Assembly: GCF_002723835.1 (NCBI RefSeq)
Contig: NZ_BEWG01000104.1
Location: 16,126-80,125, forward strand
Origin: Mycobacterium sp. shizuoka-1
Lineage (GTDB): Bacteria > Actinomycetota > Actinomycetes > Mycobacteriales > Mycobacteriaceae
Direction of reading: 5' to 3'
DNA: 64,000 nucleotides
In this document: positions 33,437-42,170 of the stretch, in pieces
Numbering within the stretch: the first letter of the stretch is position 1
How the letters are laid out: every line of letters begins with the position of its first letter
Made by a program: the position numbers and the translations under genes
The notes under the pieces: generated by a model
Database searches by the model: none
Told to the model about the DNA's origin: nothing
The model's input: the letters and a program-made list of their open reading frames with translations, nothing else

Positions 33437-35437
33437 GTGCCCGATCCCGCGACCTACCGACCTGCGCCCGGGTCGATCCCGGTCGAGCCGGGTGTCTATC
33501 GATTCCGGGATCCGCATGGCCGGGTCATCTACGTCGGCAAGGCCAAGAGCCTGCGCAGCCGGCTGACCTCGTACTTCCAGGACATCTCCGCGCTGCATCC
33601 GCGAACCCGCCAGATGGTGACCACCGCGGCGAAGGTCGAGTGGACGGTGGTCACCACCGAGGTCGAGGCCCTGCAGCTGGAATACAACTGGATCAAGGAG
33701 TTCGACCCGCGGTTCAACGTCCGCTACCGCGACGACAAGTCCTACCCGGTGCTGGCTGTCACGCTGGGCGAGGAGTATCCGCGGTTGTTCGTCTATCGCG
33801 GCCCGCGGCGCAAGGGGGTCCGCTACTTCGGGCCGTACTCGCATGCGTGGGCCATCCGGGAGACCCTGGACCTGTTGACCCGGGTGTTCCCCGCCCGCAC
33901 GTGTTCGGCCGGAGTGTTCAAGCGGCACAGCCAGATCGAGCGTCCGTGCCTGCTGGGCTACATCGACAAGTGCTCGGCGCCGTGCGTGGGAAGGGTCACA
34001 GCCCAAGAACACCGGGACATCGTCGTGAACTTCTGCGATTTCCTGTCCGGCAAGACCGACCGGTTCGCCCGTGAGCTGGAACACCAGATGAACGCAGCCT
34101 CGGCCGAACTCGACTTCGAGCGGGCGGCCCGGCTGCGTGACGACATCGCGGCGCTCAAGCGCGCGCTGGAGAAGCAGGCCGTCGTGCTCGGTGACGGCAC
34201 CGACGCCGACGTCGTCGCGTTCGCCGACGACGACCTGGAGGCCGCGGTGCAGGTCTTCCACGTCCGCGGCGGCCGGGTCCGTGGTCAGCGTGGCTGGGTG
34301 GTCGAAAAGCCCGGCGATCCAAGCGAATCCGCGGAGGCTCAGCTGGTCGAGCAGTTCCTCACCCAGTTCTACGGCGACCAGGCCGAGTTGGACGGGGCCG
34401 CGGACGAGGCCACCAATCCGGTACCGCGCGAGGTGCTGGTGCCGTGCCTGCCGCCGAACGCCGACGAGCTGGGCGACTGGCTGTCGGGGTTGCGGGGCTC
34501 GCGGGTGGCGCTGCGGGTGCCGCAGCGCGGTGACAAGAAGGCGCTGGCCGAGACGGTGCATCGCAACGCCCAGGAGGCGCTGCAACAGCACAAACTCAAG
34601 CGCGCCGGCGACTTCACCGCCAGATCGGCTGCGCTGCAGAACATTCAGGAGTCGTTGGGGCTGGCTGACGCGCCGCTGCGCATCGAGTGTGTCGACATCA
34701 GCCATGTGCAGGGCACCGATGTGGTGGCGTCGATGGTGGTGTTCGAGGACGGTCTGCCGCGCAAGTCCGACTACCGGCATTTCGCGATCCGGGAGGCCGC
34801 CGGTGAGGGCCGCTCCGACGACGTGGCCTCGATCGCCGAGGTGACGCGGCGGCGCTTCGCCCGCCATGTTCACGAGCAGCAGCAGCCCCTCGAGGAGCTT
34901 TCCCCGGAGGGCAAATCCCGCAAGTTCGCCTACCCGCCCAACCTGTACGTCGTCGACGGCGGCGCACCGCAGGTGAACGCGGCCCAGGCGGTGCTGGACG
35001 ACCTCGGGGTCACCGACGTCGCGGTGATCGGTCTGGCCAAGCGGCTCGAGGAGGTGTGGGTGCCCGGGGAGATCGACCCGGTGATCCTGCCCCGCAACAG
35101 CGAGGGCCTGTACCTGCTGCAGCGAGTCCGCGACGAGGCGCACCGCTTCGCCATCACCTACCACCGCAGCAAGCGGTCCAAGCGGATGACGGCCTCGGCG
35201 CTGGACTCGGTGCGCGGGCTGGGGGAGACCCGGCGCAAGGCGCTGGTGACCCACTTCGGGTCGCTGGCGCGGCTGCGGCAGGCGAGCGTCGCGGAGATCA
35301 CGGCGGTGCCCGGCATCGGTGCCGCGACGGCCACCGCGGTGCTGGAAGCACTAGGCGTGACGGTGGATTCGACGGGATCGGCTGCGCAGGCCGAGCCCGT
35401 CGGCAAAGATCAGTCTGCTGAACAGGCGACGCGATGA
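33437..35437 (+). CDS. uvrC: Excinuclease ABC subunit C
   Basis: Dual-incision nuclease of nucleotide excision repair, acting with UvrAB. The 666 residues contain an N-terminal GIY-YIG nuclease (GVYRFRDPHGRVIYVGKAKS), a Cys cluster (CLLGYIDKCSAPCVG), a UVR helix pair near residue 220 (ELDFERAARLRDDIAALKRA), the RNase H-like second nuclease with CVDISHVQGTDVVASMVVFE, and a C-terminal tandem HhH domain (SVRGLGETRRKALVTHFGSL). The GTG start was chosen because the upstream in-frame extension overlaps the previous gene. Overlaps rapZ by four bases. Confidence 0.96.
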   Translation: MPDPATYRPAPGSIPVEPGVYRFRDPHGRVIYVGKAKSLRSRLTSYFQDISALHPRTRQMVTTAAKVEWTVVTTEVEALQLEYNWIKEFDPRFNVRYRDDKSYPVLAVTLGEEYPRLFVYRGPRRKGVRYFGPYSHAWAIRETLDLLTRVFPARTCSAGVFKRHSQIERPCLLGYIDKCSAPCVGRVTAQEHRDIVVNFCDFLSGKTDRFARELEHQMNAASAELDFERAARLRDDIAALKRALEKQAVVLGDGTDADVVAFADDDLEAAVQVFHVRGGRVRGQRGWVVEKPGDPSESAEAQLVEQFLTQFYGDQAELDGAADEATNPVPREVLVPCLPPNADELGDWLSGLRGSRVALRVPQRGDKKALAETVHRNAQEALQQHKLKRAGDFTARSAALQNIQESLGLADAPLRIECVDISHVQGTDVVASMVVFEDGLPRKSDYRHFAIREAAGEGRSDDVASIAEVTRRRFARHVHEQQQPLEELSPEGKSRKFAYPPNLYVVDGGAPQVNAAQAVLDDLGVTDVAVIGLAKRLEEVWVPGEIDPVILPRNSEGLYLLQRVRDEAHRFAITYHRSKRSKRMTASALDSVRGLGETRRKALVTHFGSLARLRQASVAEITAVPGIGAATATAVLEALGVTVDSTGSAAQAEPVGKDQSAEQATR

Positions 35438-36351
35438 CAGATCACAGCACAGGCGAACACATGCGCACCGGCCAGACCGGCGAGGAATCGGGTATCGACG
35501 TGGTCTTGGTGACCGGTCTGTCCGGGGCCGGCCGGGGCACCGCGGCAAAGGTACTCGAGGATCTCGGCTGGTATGTGGCCGACAATCTGCCGCCCGAGCT
35601 CATCGCCCGGATGGTGGATTTCGGCCTGGCGGCGGGCTCGCGGATCACCCAGCTGGCGGTGGTGATGGACGTGCGCTCCCGCGGTTTCACCGGCGACCTG
35701 GACTGGGTGCGCAACGAGCTGGCGACCCGTGGCATCCACTCGCGGGTGCTGTTCATGGAAGCCTCCGACGACATCCTGGTCCGGCGCTACGAGAACAACC
35801 GGCGTAGCCATCCGCTGCAGGGCAACCAGACCCTGGCCGAGGGCATCGCCGCCGAACGAGCGATGCTCGCCCCGGTGCGGGCGTCCGCCGATCTGGTCAT
35901 CGACACCTCGACCCTGTCGGTGCACGGCCTGCGGGACAGCATCGAACGCGCCTTCGGCGGCGAGACCGTCGCGCAGACCAGCGTCACCGTGGAGTCGTTC
36001 GGCTTCAAGTACGGGCTGCCGATGGATTCCGACATGGTGATGGACGTCCGTTTCCTGCCCAACCCGCACTGGGTGGACGAACTGCGGCCGCACACCGGCC
36101 AGCACGCGGCGGTGCGGGATTACGTCCTGAGTCAACCCGGCGCCGGGGAGTTCCTGCAGACCTACCATCAGCTGCTGAGACTCGTCGTCGACGGCTACCG
36201 CCGGGAAGGGAAGCGATACATGACCGTGGCCATCGGCTGCACCGGCGGCAAGCACCGCAGCGTCGCCATGGCCGAGGCCCTTGCCGGGCTGCTCGAGCAC
36301 AACGAGCACCTCGCAGTCCGGGTGCTGCATCGCGATCTGGGTCGCGAATGA
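35434..36351 (+). CDS. rapZ: RNase adapter RapZ / nucleotide-binding protein YvcJ
   Basis: A 305-residue P-loop protein. The Walker-A-like loop is VTGLSGAGRGTAAKVLEDLG, with Arg at the position usually held by the P-loop Lys; from memory the same change is found in other mycobacterial homologs. The C-terminal half has RFLPNPHW and the conserved CTGGKHRSVAMAEALA. In enteric bacteria RapZ controls glucosamine-6-phosphate synthase through a small RNA; in actinobacteria the role is less clear. First of the rapZ-yvcK-whiA cluster, ATGA overlap with yvcK. Confidence 0.93.
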   Translation: MTDHSTGEHMRTGQTGEESGIDVVLVTGLSGAGRGTAAKVLEDLGWYVADNLPPELIARMVDFGLAAGSRITQLAVVMDVRSRGFTGDLDWVRNELATRGIHSRVLFMEASDDILVRRYENNRRSHPLQGNQTLAEGIAAERAMLAPVRASADLVIDTSTLSVHGLRDSIERAFGGETVAQTSVTVESFGFKYGLPMDSDMVMDVRFLPNPHWVDELRPHTGQHAAVRDYVLSQPGAGEFLQTYHQLLRLVVDGYRREGKRYMTVAIGCTGGKHRSVAMAEALAGLLEHNEHLAVRVLHRDLGRE

Positions 36352-37409
36352 CCCGGATCGTCGCCCTCGGTGGCGGGCACGGTCTGTATGCGACGCTGTC
36401 CGCGGCACGCCGGCTCACCCCACATATCACCGCGGTGGTCACCGTCGCCGACGACGGCGGGTCGTCCGGCCGGCTGCGTAACGAACTCGACGTCGTTCCA
36501 CCCGGTGATCTGCGAATGGCGTTGGCGGCCTTGGCTTCCGACAGTCCGCACGGCAGGTTGTGGGCCACCATCATCCAGCACCGGTTCGGCGGCAGCGGTG
36601 CGCTGGCCGGACATCCGATCGGCAACCTCATCCTGGCCGGGCTCAACGAACTGCTGGCCGATCCGGTGGCCGCGCTCGACGAACTGGGCCGCATCCTGGG
36701 CGTCAAGGGCCGGGTGCTGCCGATGTGTCCGATCGCGTTGGAGATCGAGGCCGACGTCGCCGGCCTGGACGACGACCCCCGGATGAGCCGGGTGATTCGC
36801 GGTCAGGTCGCGGTGGCGACGACACCGGGCAAGGTGCGGCGGGTGCGCCTGTCACCCGGCGATCCGCCGGCCACCCGGCAGGCGATCGACGCGATCATGA
36901 CCGCCGACCTGGTGGTGCTCGGTCCGGGTTCGTGGTTCACCAGCGTGATCCCGCACCTGTTGGTGCCGGAGCTGGCGGCGGCGCTGACCGCCACCACCGC
37001 GCGCCGGGCTCTGGTGCTGAACCTGGCCGCCGAGCCGGGGGAGACCGCGGGTTTCTCCTCCGAGCGTCATATCCACGTGCTGGCCCAGCACGCGCCCGGC
37101 TTCGTCGTCGACGAGATCATCGTCGATTCGTCGTGCGTCCCATCTGACCGGGAACGTGACCAACTTCGCCGCACCGCAAGCCTGCTGGAAGCCTCGGTTC
37201 GGTTTGCCGACGTCTCCAGACCTGGTACACCTTTACATGACCCGGCGAAGCTGGCTGCAGCGCTTGACGGTGTACGCGCCCGGAACACGGTTCCCGCGCC
37301 GTCGTCCCGCCCGTCGGCGGCGTCCATGCAGGCCGGCGGGACTCGACAGGGGGACGGCGTGCAGGGACCAGCTGGCAACGGACCGAGAGGTGACGACCCG
37401 TGGCGATGA
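36348..37409 (+). CDS. YvcK/CuvA family protein (gluconeogenesis factor-like)
   Basis: A 353-residue CofD/YvcK-type Rossmann protein. It begins with RIVALGGGHGLYATLSAARR and continues with VVTVADDGGSSGRLRNEL, the family's nucleotide-sugar-binding loop. LVVLGPGSWFTSVIPHLLVP is a third conserved block. YvcK proteins bind UDP-GlcNAc-type nucleotides and affect cell shape and growth on gluconeogenic carbon sources; the mycobacterial member is called CuvA. Its 3' end overlaps whiA by ten bases, and the last 40 residues are low-complexity. Confidence 0.92.
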   Translation: MTRIVALGGGHGLYATLSAARRLTPHITAVVTVADDGGSSGRLRNELDVVPPGDLRMALAALASDSPHGRLWATIIQHRFGGSGALAGHPIGNLILAGLNELLADPVAALDELGRILGVKGRVLPMCPIALEIEADVAGLDDDPRMSRVIRGQVAVATTPGKVRRVRLSPGDPPATRQAIDAIMTADLVVLGPGSWFTSVIPHLLVPELAAALTATTARRALVLNLAAEPGETAGFSSERHIHVLAQHAPGFVVDEIIVDSSCVPSDRERDQLRRTASLLEASVRFADVSRPGTPLHDPAKLAAALDGVRARNTVPAPSSRPSAASMQAGGTRQGDGVQGPAGNGPRGDDPWR

Positions 37410-38383
37410 CTGCTGAGGTGAAGGACGAACTCAGCCGGTTGACGGTCAATTCCGTATCCGCCCGCCGTGCCGAGGTGGCCTCCCTGCTGCGTTTCGCCGG
37501 CGGGCTGCACATCGTGTCCGGCCGGGTCGTCGTCGAGGCCGAGGTGGACCTCGGGATCATCGCCCGGCGGCTGCGCAAGGACATCTACGACCTCTACGGC
37601 TACAACGCGGTGGTGCACGTGCTGTCGGCCAGCGGCATCCGCAAGAGCACCCGCTATCTGGTGCGGGTCGCCAAGGACGGGGAGGCGCTGGCCCGCCAGA
37701 CCGGGCTGCTCGACATGCGTGGCCGGCCGGTGCGCGGGTTGCCCGCCCAGGTGGTCGGTGGCAGCGTCGGCGACGCCGAGGCGGCCTGGCGGGGCGCGTT
37801 CCTCGCCCATGGCTCGCTGACCGAGCCTGGGCGCTCCTCAGCGCTCGAAGTCAGTTGTCCCGGACCGGAAGCCGCCCTGGCTCTGGTCGGCGCCGCGCGC
37901 CGGCTGGGCGTCAGCGCCAAGGCCCGCGAGGTGCGGGGCACCGACCGGGTGGTGGTGCGCGACGGTGAGGCGATCGGCGCCCTGTTGACTCGGATGGGTG
38001 CTCAGGACACCCGGCTGACGTGGGAGGAACGCCGGATGCGCCGCGAGGTGCGGGCCACCGCCAACCGGCTGGCCAACTTCGACGACGCGAACCTGCGCCG
38101 CTCGGCCCGCGCCGCGGTGGCGGCCGCCGCTCGCGTCGAGCGGGCGCTGGACATCCTGGCCGACACGGTGCCCGATCACCTGGCCGCGGCGGGGCGCCTG
38201 CGGGTCGAACACCGGCAGGCCTCGCTGGAGGAACTGGGCCGGCTGGCCGATCCGCCGATGACCAAAGACGCTGTGGCCGGCCGTATTCGGCGCCTGCTGT
38301 CGATGGCCGACCGCAAGGCCAAGCAGGACGGCATTCCCGACACGGAGTCGGCCGTCACCCCTGATCTGCTCGAAGACGCTTAG
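37400..38383 (+). CDS. whiA: Sporulation/division regulator WhiA
   Basis: A 327-residue DNA-binding protein combining an N-terminal degenerate LAGLIDADG-homing-endonuclease-like domain (about 10-200) with a C-terminal helix-turn-helix (RQASLEELGRLADPPMTKDA). The family partners WhiB in controlling septation in actinomycetes. The start is GTG at 37400 inside yvcK (VAMTAEVKDELSRL). The last 29 bases overlap the convergent MOSC gene. Confidence 0.95.
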   Translation: MAMTAEVKDELSRLTVNSVSARRAEVASLLRFAGGLHIVSGRVVVEAEVDLGIIARRLRKDIYDLYGYNAVVHVLSASGIRKSTRYLVRVAKDGEALARQTGLLDMRGRPVRGLPAQVVGGSVGDAEAAWRGAFLAHGSLTEPGRSSALEVSCPGPEAALALVGAARRLGVSAKAREVRGTDRVVVRDGEAIGALLTRMGAQDTRLTWEERRMRREVRATANRLANFDDANLRRSARAAVAAAARVERALDILADTVPDHLAAAGRLRVEHRQASLEELGRLADPPMTKDAVAGRIRRLLSMADRKAKQDGIPDTESAVTPDLLEDA

Positions 38384-39023
38384 CCACGTAGGCCTTGAGT
38401 TCGGCCGACAGCGCGTCGGCGGGCAGCAACTGGGCCAGCAGGGCGGGTTCGGACATCTTGGCGCGGTAGACCAGGTTGATCGTGACGTCATGGTCGGGCC
38501 GGTGCTCGATCTCGATGGTGTCGCCGGCGCGGACGGTCCCTGGCGAGATCACCCGCAGATAGGCGCCGGGTTTGCCGGCGGCGGTGAACGTCTTGATCCA
38601 GTTGTCGATGTCCAGGAACGCGGCGAAGGTGCGGCACGGGGTACGCGGGGCGGAGACTTCGAGCACCAGCCCGGAGTTGCCCACCCGCCAGCGTTCGCCG
38701 ATGAGCGCGCCGGTGACGTCGACGCCCGCGGTGGTGAGGTTCTCGCCGAACATGCCGCCGGTCAGCGGCCGCGACAGCCGGGTTTCCCACTCGTCGAGGT
38801 CTTCGCGGGCGTAGGCGTAGACGGCCTGATCGTCGCCGCCGTGCAGCTTCTGGTTGCCGATCGTGTCGCCGACCAGACCGCTGCCCAGACCCTGGCGCAT
38901 CGGACCGGGCGCGCGTACCGGCACGGCCCCGTCGGTGGGCACCTTGTCGATGCCGGTCCGCTTCGACGGTGCGTCCGGGTTCGCGCGGACCCGGGCCAGG
39001 TTGACCGACAAGACGCGTGCCAT
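38355..39023 (-). CDS. MOSC domain protein (YiiM-like)
   Basis: A 222-residue MOSC-domain protein. The domain contains GDTIGNQKLHGGDDQAVYAY and MFGENLTTAGVDVTGALIGE, and a conserved Cys follows in SAPRTPCRTFAAFLD. YiiM-type proteins bind the molybdenum cofactor and reduce N-hydroxylated compounds such as 6-hydroxylaminopurine. Substrate here is unknown. TACGCT lies six nt before the ATG, indicating a leaderless transcript. Divergent from the solute-binding-like gene, convergent with and overlapping whiA. Confidence 0.85.
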   Translation of the reverse strand: MARVLSVNLARVRANPDAPSKRTGIDKVPTDGAVPVRAPGPMRQGLGSGLVGDTIGNQKLHGGDDQAVYAYAREDLDEWETRLSRPLTGGMFGENLTTAGVDVTGALIGERWRVGNSGLVLEVSAPRTPCRTFAAFLDIDNWIKTFTAAGKPGAYLRVISPGTVRAGDTIEIEHRPDHDVTINLVYRAKMSEPALLAQLLPADALSAELKAYVAKRLRADQG

Positions 39024-39029
39024 CGCAAC

Positions 39030-39035
39030 AGCGTA
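39030..39035 (-). promoter_or_regulatory. -10 box for the MOSC gene (leaderless)
   Basis: TACGCT on the minus strand, six nt before the ATG. Confidence 0.45.
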
Positions 39036-39091
39036 ATGGCGATCGGGCCGCCCAGCCCGCCGCCCCCGAATTGCTCTGTGGCGGGCAGGGT

Positions 39092-39097
39092 TACCGT
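39092..39097 (+). promoter_or_regulatory. -10 box for the solute-binding-like gene (leaderless)
   Basis: TACCGT followed by six nt and ATG at 39104; TTGCTC lies 15 bp upstream of it. Confidence 0.45.
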
Positions 39098-39103
39098 TGT
39101 CCG

Positions 39104-39838
39104 ATGTCCGGCGGTGAGGTTCTGCGCGTCGGTGTGGCGTTTTCCGATCCGCCGTTCACCGAGTCGGGCGACACCGGTCTGGACGCCGACCTGATGACCG
39201 CGATCGGCCGGCGGCTGGGCGCCGAGGTGCGGTTCGTCCACTACCGGGGCCGCGACGTCAGCGAGATGCTCGACGCGCTGGATTCCGGCGACTTCGACTG
39301 TGTGGCCTCGGGGATCGCGGTCACCGGTTCCCGCGCGCTGAAGGCGGCGTTCTGCGATCCCTACCTGATCTCCGGCCAGGCGCTGGCGGTGGATGCCGGC
39401 CGGCTGCCCGAGGTGGCTTCGATCGACGATCTCGACGGGCTGACCATCGGGGTGCTGGCGGGCGACACCGGCCAGCCGATCGCCAACCGGCTGCTGGCCG
39501 ACGGCAAGGTCGCCCGGGTGCGGCGTTATCCCTACGGCGGGATCCGCGGCGCATTGCGCGAGCTGTCCACCGGTCGGTGCGACGCGGTGCTGTACCTGGA
39601 ACCGGTACTGACCCGACTGACCGGTGCGATGCCCGGGGTCGCGGTGGTCCAACGCGGCATCACCTCGGAGAAGATCGCGGTTGCGGTGCCGACCAGCGCC
39701 ACCGCGCTGCTGGGCCGGATCAACGTCGCGCAGGCCGCCGCCGAGCAGGACGGCACGCTGCCCGAGATCCGGGAACGGTGGACGGGATCGCCGCGCGCCG
39801 ACCAGAGCGGTCCCCGAATCGGGGGGACCCCCGGGTGA
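39104..39838 (+). CDS. Family-3 solute-binding-like protein lacking a signal peptide
   Basis: A 244-residue protein that matches the periplasmic binding protein family 3 fold: LRVGVAFSDPPFTESGDTGL, DADLMTAIGRRLGAEVRFVH, SGDFDCVASGIAVTGSRALK and a hinge near YPYGGIRGALRELSTGRCDA. The family normally binds amino acids outside the membrane. No hydrophobic signal peptide or lipobox precedes the domain, and neither of the possible starts (39017, 39104) supplies one. A cytoplasmic sensor or enzyme-like role is possible. No permease or ATPase gene lies next to it. The start at 39104 is favoured by the promoter box. Confidence 0.75.
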   Translation: MSGGEVLRVGVAFSDPPFTESGDTGLDADLMTAIGRRLGAEVRFVHYRGRDVSEMLDALDSGDFDCVASGIAVTGSRALKAAFCDPYLISGQALAVDAGRLPEVASIDDLDGLTIGVLAGDTGQPIANRLLADGKVARVRRYPYGGIRGALRELSTGRCDAVLYLEPVLTRLTGAMPGVAVVQRGITSEKIAVAVPTSATALLGRINVAQAAAEQDGTLPEIRERWTGSPRADQSGPRIGGTPG

Positions 39839-39875
39839 CATTCCAGGCGGTCGCGCACGCCGGTGAGCAGGACAC

Positions 39876-39881
39876 TAGGCT
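39876..39881 (+). promoter_or_regulatory. -10 box candidate for the gap-pgk-tpiA operon
   Basis: TAGGCT about 36 bp before the gap GTG, leaving a leader of about 30 nt that contains AGAGGAGA as ribosome binding site. In contrast to several neighbours, this operon has a normal leader. Confidence 0.4.
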
Positions 39882-39917
39882 GGGCGCGGGTACTGAGAAG
39901 CTACTAGAGGAGACAAC

Positions 39918-40940
39918 GTGACCATCCGGGTTGGCGTTAACGGCTTCGGCCGCATCGGACGCAACTTCTTCCGGGCTCTCGACGCGCAGAAGGCGCAGGG
40001 CAAGAACACGGATATCGAGATCATCGCGGTCAACGACCTGACCGACAACGCGACTCTCGCGCACCTGCTGAAGTTCGATTCCATCCTGGGCCGGCTGCCG
40101 TACGACGTGAGTCTCGAAGGCGAGGACACCATCGTCGTCGGCGACACCAAGATCAAGGCTCTCGAGGTCAAGGCCGGCCCGGCTGAACTGCCGTGGGGCG
40201 ATCTCGGCGTCGACATCGTCGTCGAATCAACCGGCATCTTCACCAAGGCCGAGAAGGCCAAGGGCCACCTCGACGCGGGTGCCAAGAAGGTCATCATCTC
40301 GGCGCCGGCCACCGACGAGGACATCACGATCGTGCTCGGCGTCAACGACGACAAGTACGACGGCAGCCAGAACATCATCTCCAACGCGTCCTGCACGACG
40401 AACTGCCTCGGCCCGCTGGCCAAGGTCCTCAACGACGAGTTCGGCATCGTCAAGGGCCTGATGACCACCATCCACGCCTACACCCAGGACCAGAACCTGC
40501 AGGACGGCCCGCACAGCGATCTGCGCCGGGCGCGTGCCGCCGCGCTGAACATCGTGCCGACCTCGACCGGTGCGGCCAAGGCCATCGGCCTGGTGCTTCC
40601 GGAGCTGAAGGGCAAGCTCGACGGCTACGCGCTGCGCGTGCCGATCCCCACCGGTTCGGTCACCGACCTGACCGCGGAGCTGAGCAAGAAGGCCACCGCC
40701 GCGGAGATCAACGCCGCGATGAAGGCCGCCGCCGAGGGCCCGCTCAAGGGGATCCTGAAGTACTACGACGCACCGATCGTCTCCAGCGACATCGTCACCG
40801 ACCCGCACAGCTCCATCTTCGACTCGGGTCTGACCAAGGTCATCGACGATCAGGCCAAGGTCGTGTCCTGGTACGACAACGAGTGGGGTTACTCCAACCG
40901 CCTGGTGGACCTGGTCGCGCTGGTCGGTAAGTCCCTGTAA
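39918..40940 (+). CDS. gap: Glyceraldehyde-3-phosphate dehydrogenase
   Basis: NAD-dependent oxidation and phosphorylation of glyceraldehyde 3-phosphate in glycolysis. The 340 residues have the NAD fold VGVNGFGRIGRNFFRAL, the catalytic Cys in SNASCTTNCLGPLAKVLNDE, the His region TTIHAYTQDQNLQDGPH, and the C-terminal VSWYDNEWGYSNRLVDL. GTG start preceded by AGAGGAGA. First gene of gap-pgk-tpiA; pgk starts five bases after the stop. Confidence 0.97.
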   Translation: MTIRVGVNGFGRIGRNFFRALDAQKAQGKNTDIEIIAVNDLTDNATLAHLLKFDSILGRLPYDVSLEGEDTIVVGDTKIKALEVKAGPAELPWGDLGVDIVVESTGIFTKAEKAKGHLDAGAKKVIISAPATDEDITIVLGVNDDKYDGSQNIISNASCTTNCLGPLAKVLNDEFGIVKGLMTTIHAYTQDQNLQDGPHSDLRRARAAALNIVPTSTGAAKAIGLVLPELKGKLDGYALRVPIPTGSVTDLTAELSKKATAAEINAAMKAAAEGPLKGILKYYDAPIVSSDIVTDPHSSIFDSGLTKVIDDQAKVVSWYDNEWGYSNRLVDLVALVGKSL

Positions 40941-40945
40941 CAGCG

Positions 40946-42163
40946 ATGGCCGTCAAGACTCTCGCTGACCTGTTGGCCGAGGGCGTTGAGGGTCGGGGCG
41001 TTCTCGTGCGCTCCGATCTCAACGTCCCGCTCGACGACGACGGGCACATCACCGACCCGGGCCGCATCATCGCCTCGGTGCCGACGCTCAAGGCGCTGGC
41101 CGATGCCGGGGCCAAGGTCGTGGTGACCGCACACCTGGGCCGGCCCAAGGGCGGCCCGGAGCCGAAGTTCTCGCTGGCGCCGGTTGCCGTGGCGCTGGGG
41201 GAGCAGTTGGGCAGACATGTCCAGCTGGCCGGCGACGTGGTGGGCACCGATGCGCTGGCTCGGGCCGAAGGCCTGACCGACGGTGACGTCCTGCTGCTGG
41301 AGAACATCCGCTTCGACGGGCGGGAGACCAGCAAGGACGATGCCGAACGGCGCAAACTGGCCCAGGCGCTGGTCGAATTGGTCGGTGACGACGGTGCTTT
41401 CGTGTCCGACGGCTTCGGCGTGGTGCATCGCAAGCAGGCGTCGGTGTACGACGTCGCCACGCTGCTTCCGCACTACGCGGGCACGCTGGTGGCCACCGAG
41501 GTCAAGGTGCTCGAGCAGCTGACCAGCTCGACCGAGCGGCCCTACGCGGTGGTGCTGGGCGGTTCCAAGGTGTCGGACAAGCTGGCCGTCATCGAGAATC
41601 TGGCCACGAAGGCCGACAGCCTCATCATCGGCGGCGGCATGTGCTTCACCTTCCTTGCCGCGCAAGGTGTTTCGGTGGGCACGTCGCTGCTGCAGGAAGA
41701 GATGCTGGATACCTGCCGGGACCTGCTCGAGAAATACGGTGACGTGATCCACCTGCCGGTGGACATCGTCGTCGCCGAGAAGTTCTCGGCCGATTCGCCC
41801 GCCGAAACCGTTGCCGCCGACCGGATTCCGGAAGGCAAGATGGGCCTGGACATCGGCCCGGAGTCGGTGAAGCGGTTCACCGCGCTGCTGTCGAACGCGC
41901 GCACCATCTTCTGGAACGGGCCGATGGGCGTGTTCGAGTTCCCGGCGTTCGCGGCGGGAACGATGGGAGTGGCCGAGGCGATCGTGTCGGCGACCGCCAA
42001 GGGTGCGTTCAGCGTCGTCGGCGGCGGCGATTCGGCAGCCGCGGTGCGTCAGCTCGGGCTGCCCGAGGACGGTTTCTCGCACATTTCCACCGGCGGCGGC
42101 GCGTCGCTGGAATACCTTGAGGGCAAAGCTCTGCCCGGTATTGAAATCCTCGAATCGTCCTAG
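40946..42163 (+). CDS. pgk: Phosphoglycerate kinase
   Basis: ATP-forming step from 1,3-bisphosphoglycerate. The 405 residues show the N-terminal substrate domain (VLVRSDLNVPLDDDGHI, VVVTAHLGRPKGGPEPKFS, LLENIRFDGRE). The nucleotide domain has VVLGGSKVSDKLAVIENL, the FWNGPMGVFEFPAFAAGT loop and SVVGGGDSAAAVRQLGL. Length is typical. Between gap and tpiA in the glycolytic operon. Confidence 0.97.
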   Translation: MAVKTLADLLAEGVEGRGVLVRSDLNVPLDDDGHITDPGRIIASVPTLKALADAGAKVVVTAHLGRPKGGPEPKFSLAPVAVALGEQLGRHVQLAGDVVGTDALARAEGLTDGDVLLLENIRFDGRETSKDDAERRKLAQALVELVGDDGAFVSDGFGVVHRKQASVYDVATLLPHYAGTLVATEVKVLEQLTSSTERPYAVVLGGSKVSDKLAVIENLATKADSLIIGGGMCFTFLAAQGVSVGTSLLQEEMLDTCRDLLEKYGDVIHLPVDIVVAEKFSADSPAETVAADRIPEGKMGLDIGPESVKRFTALLSNARTIFWNGPMGVFEFPAFAAGTMGVAEAIVSATAKGAFSVVGGGDSAAAVRQLGLPEDGFSHISTGGGASLEYLEGKALPGIEILESS

Positions 42164-42170
42164 GAGTGCT

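Noticed and set aside
39017..39103. Upstream start for the solute-binding-like protein
   Set aside because: The extra 29 residues overlap the MOSC start and promoter, carry no signal peptide, and the TACCGT box points to 39104.
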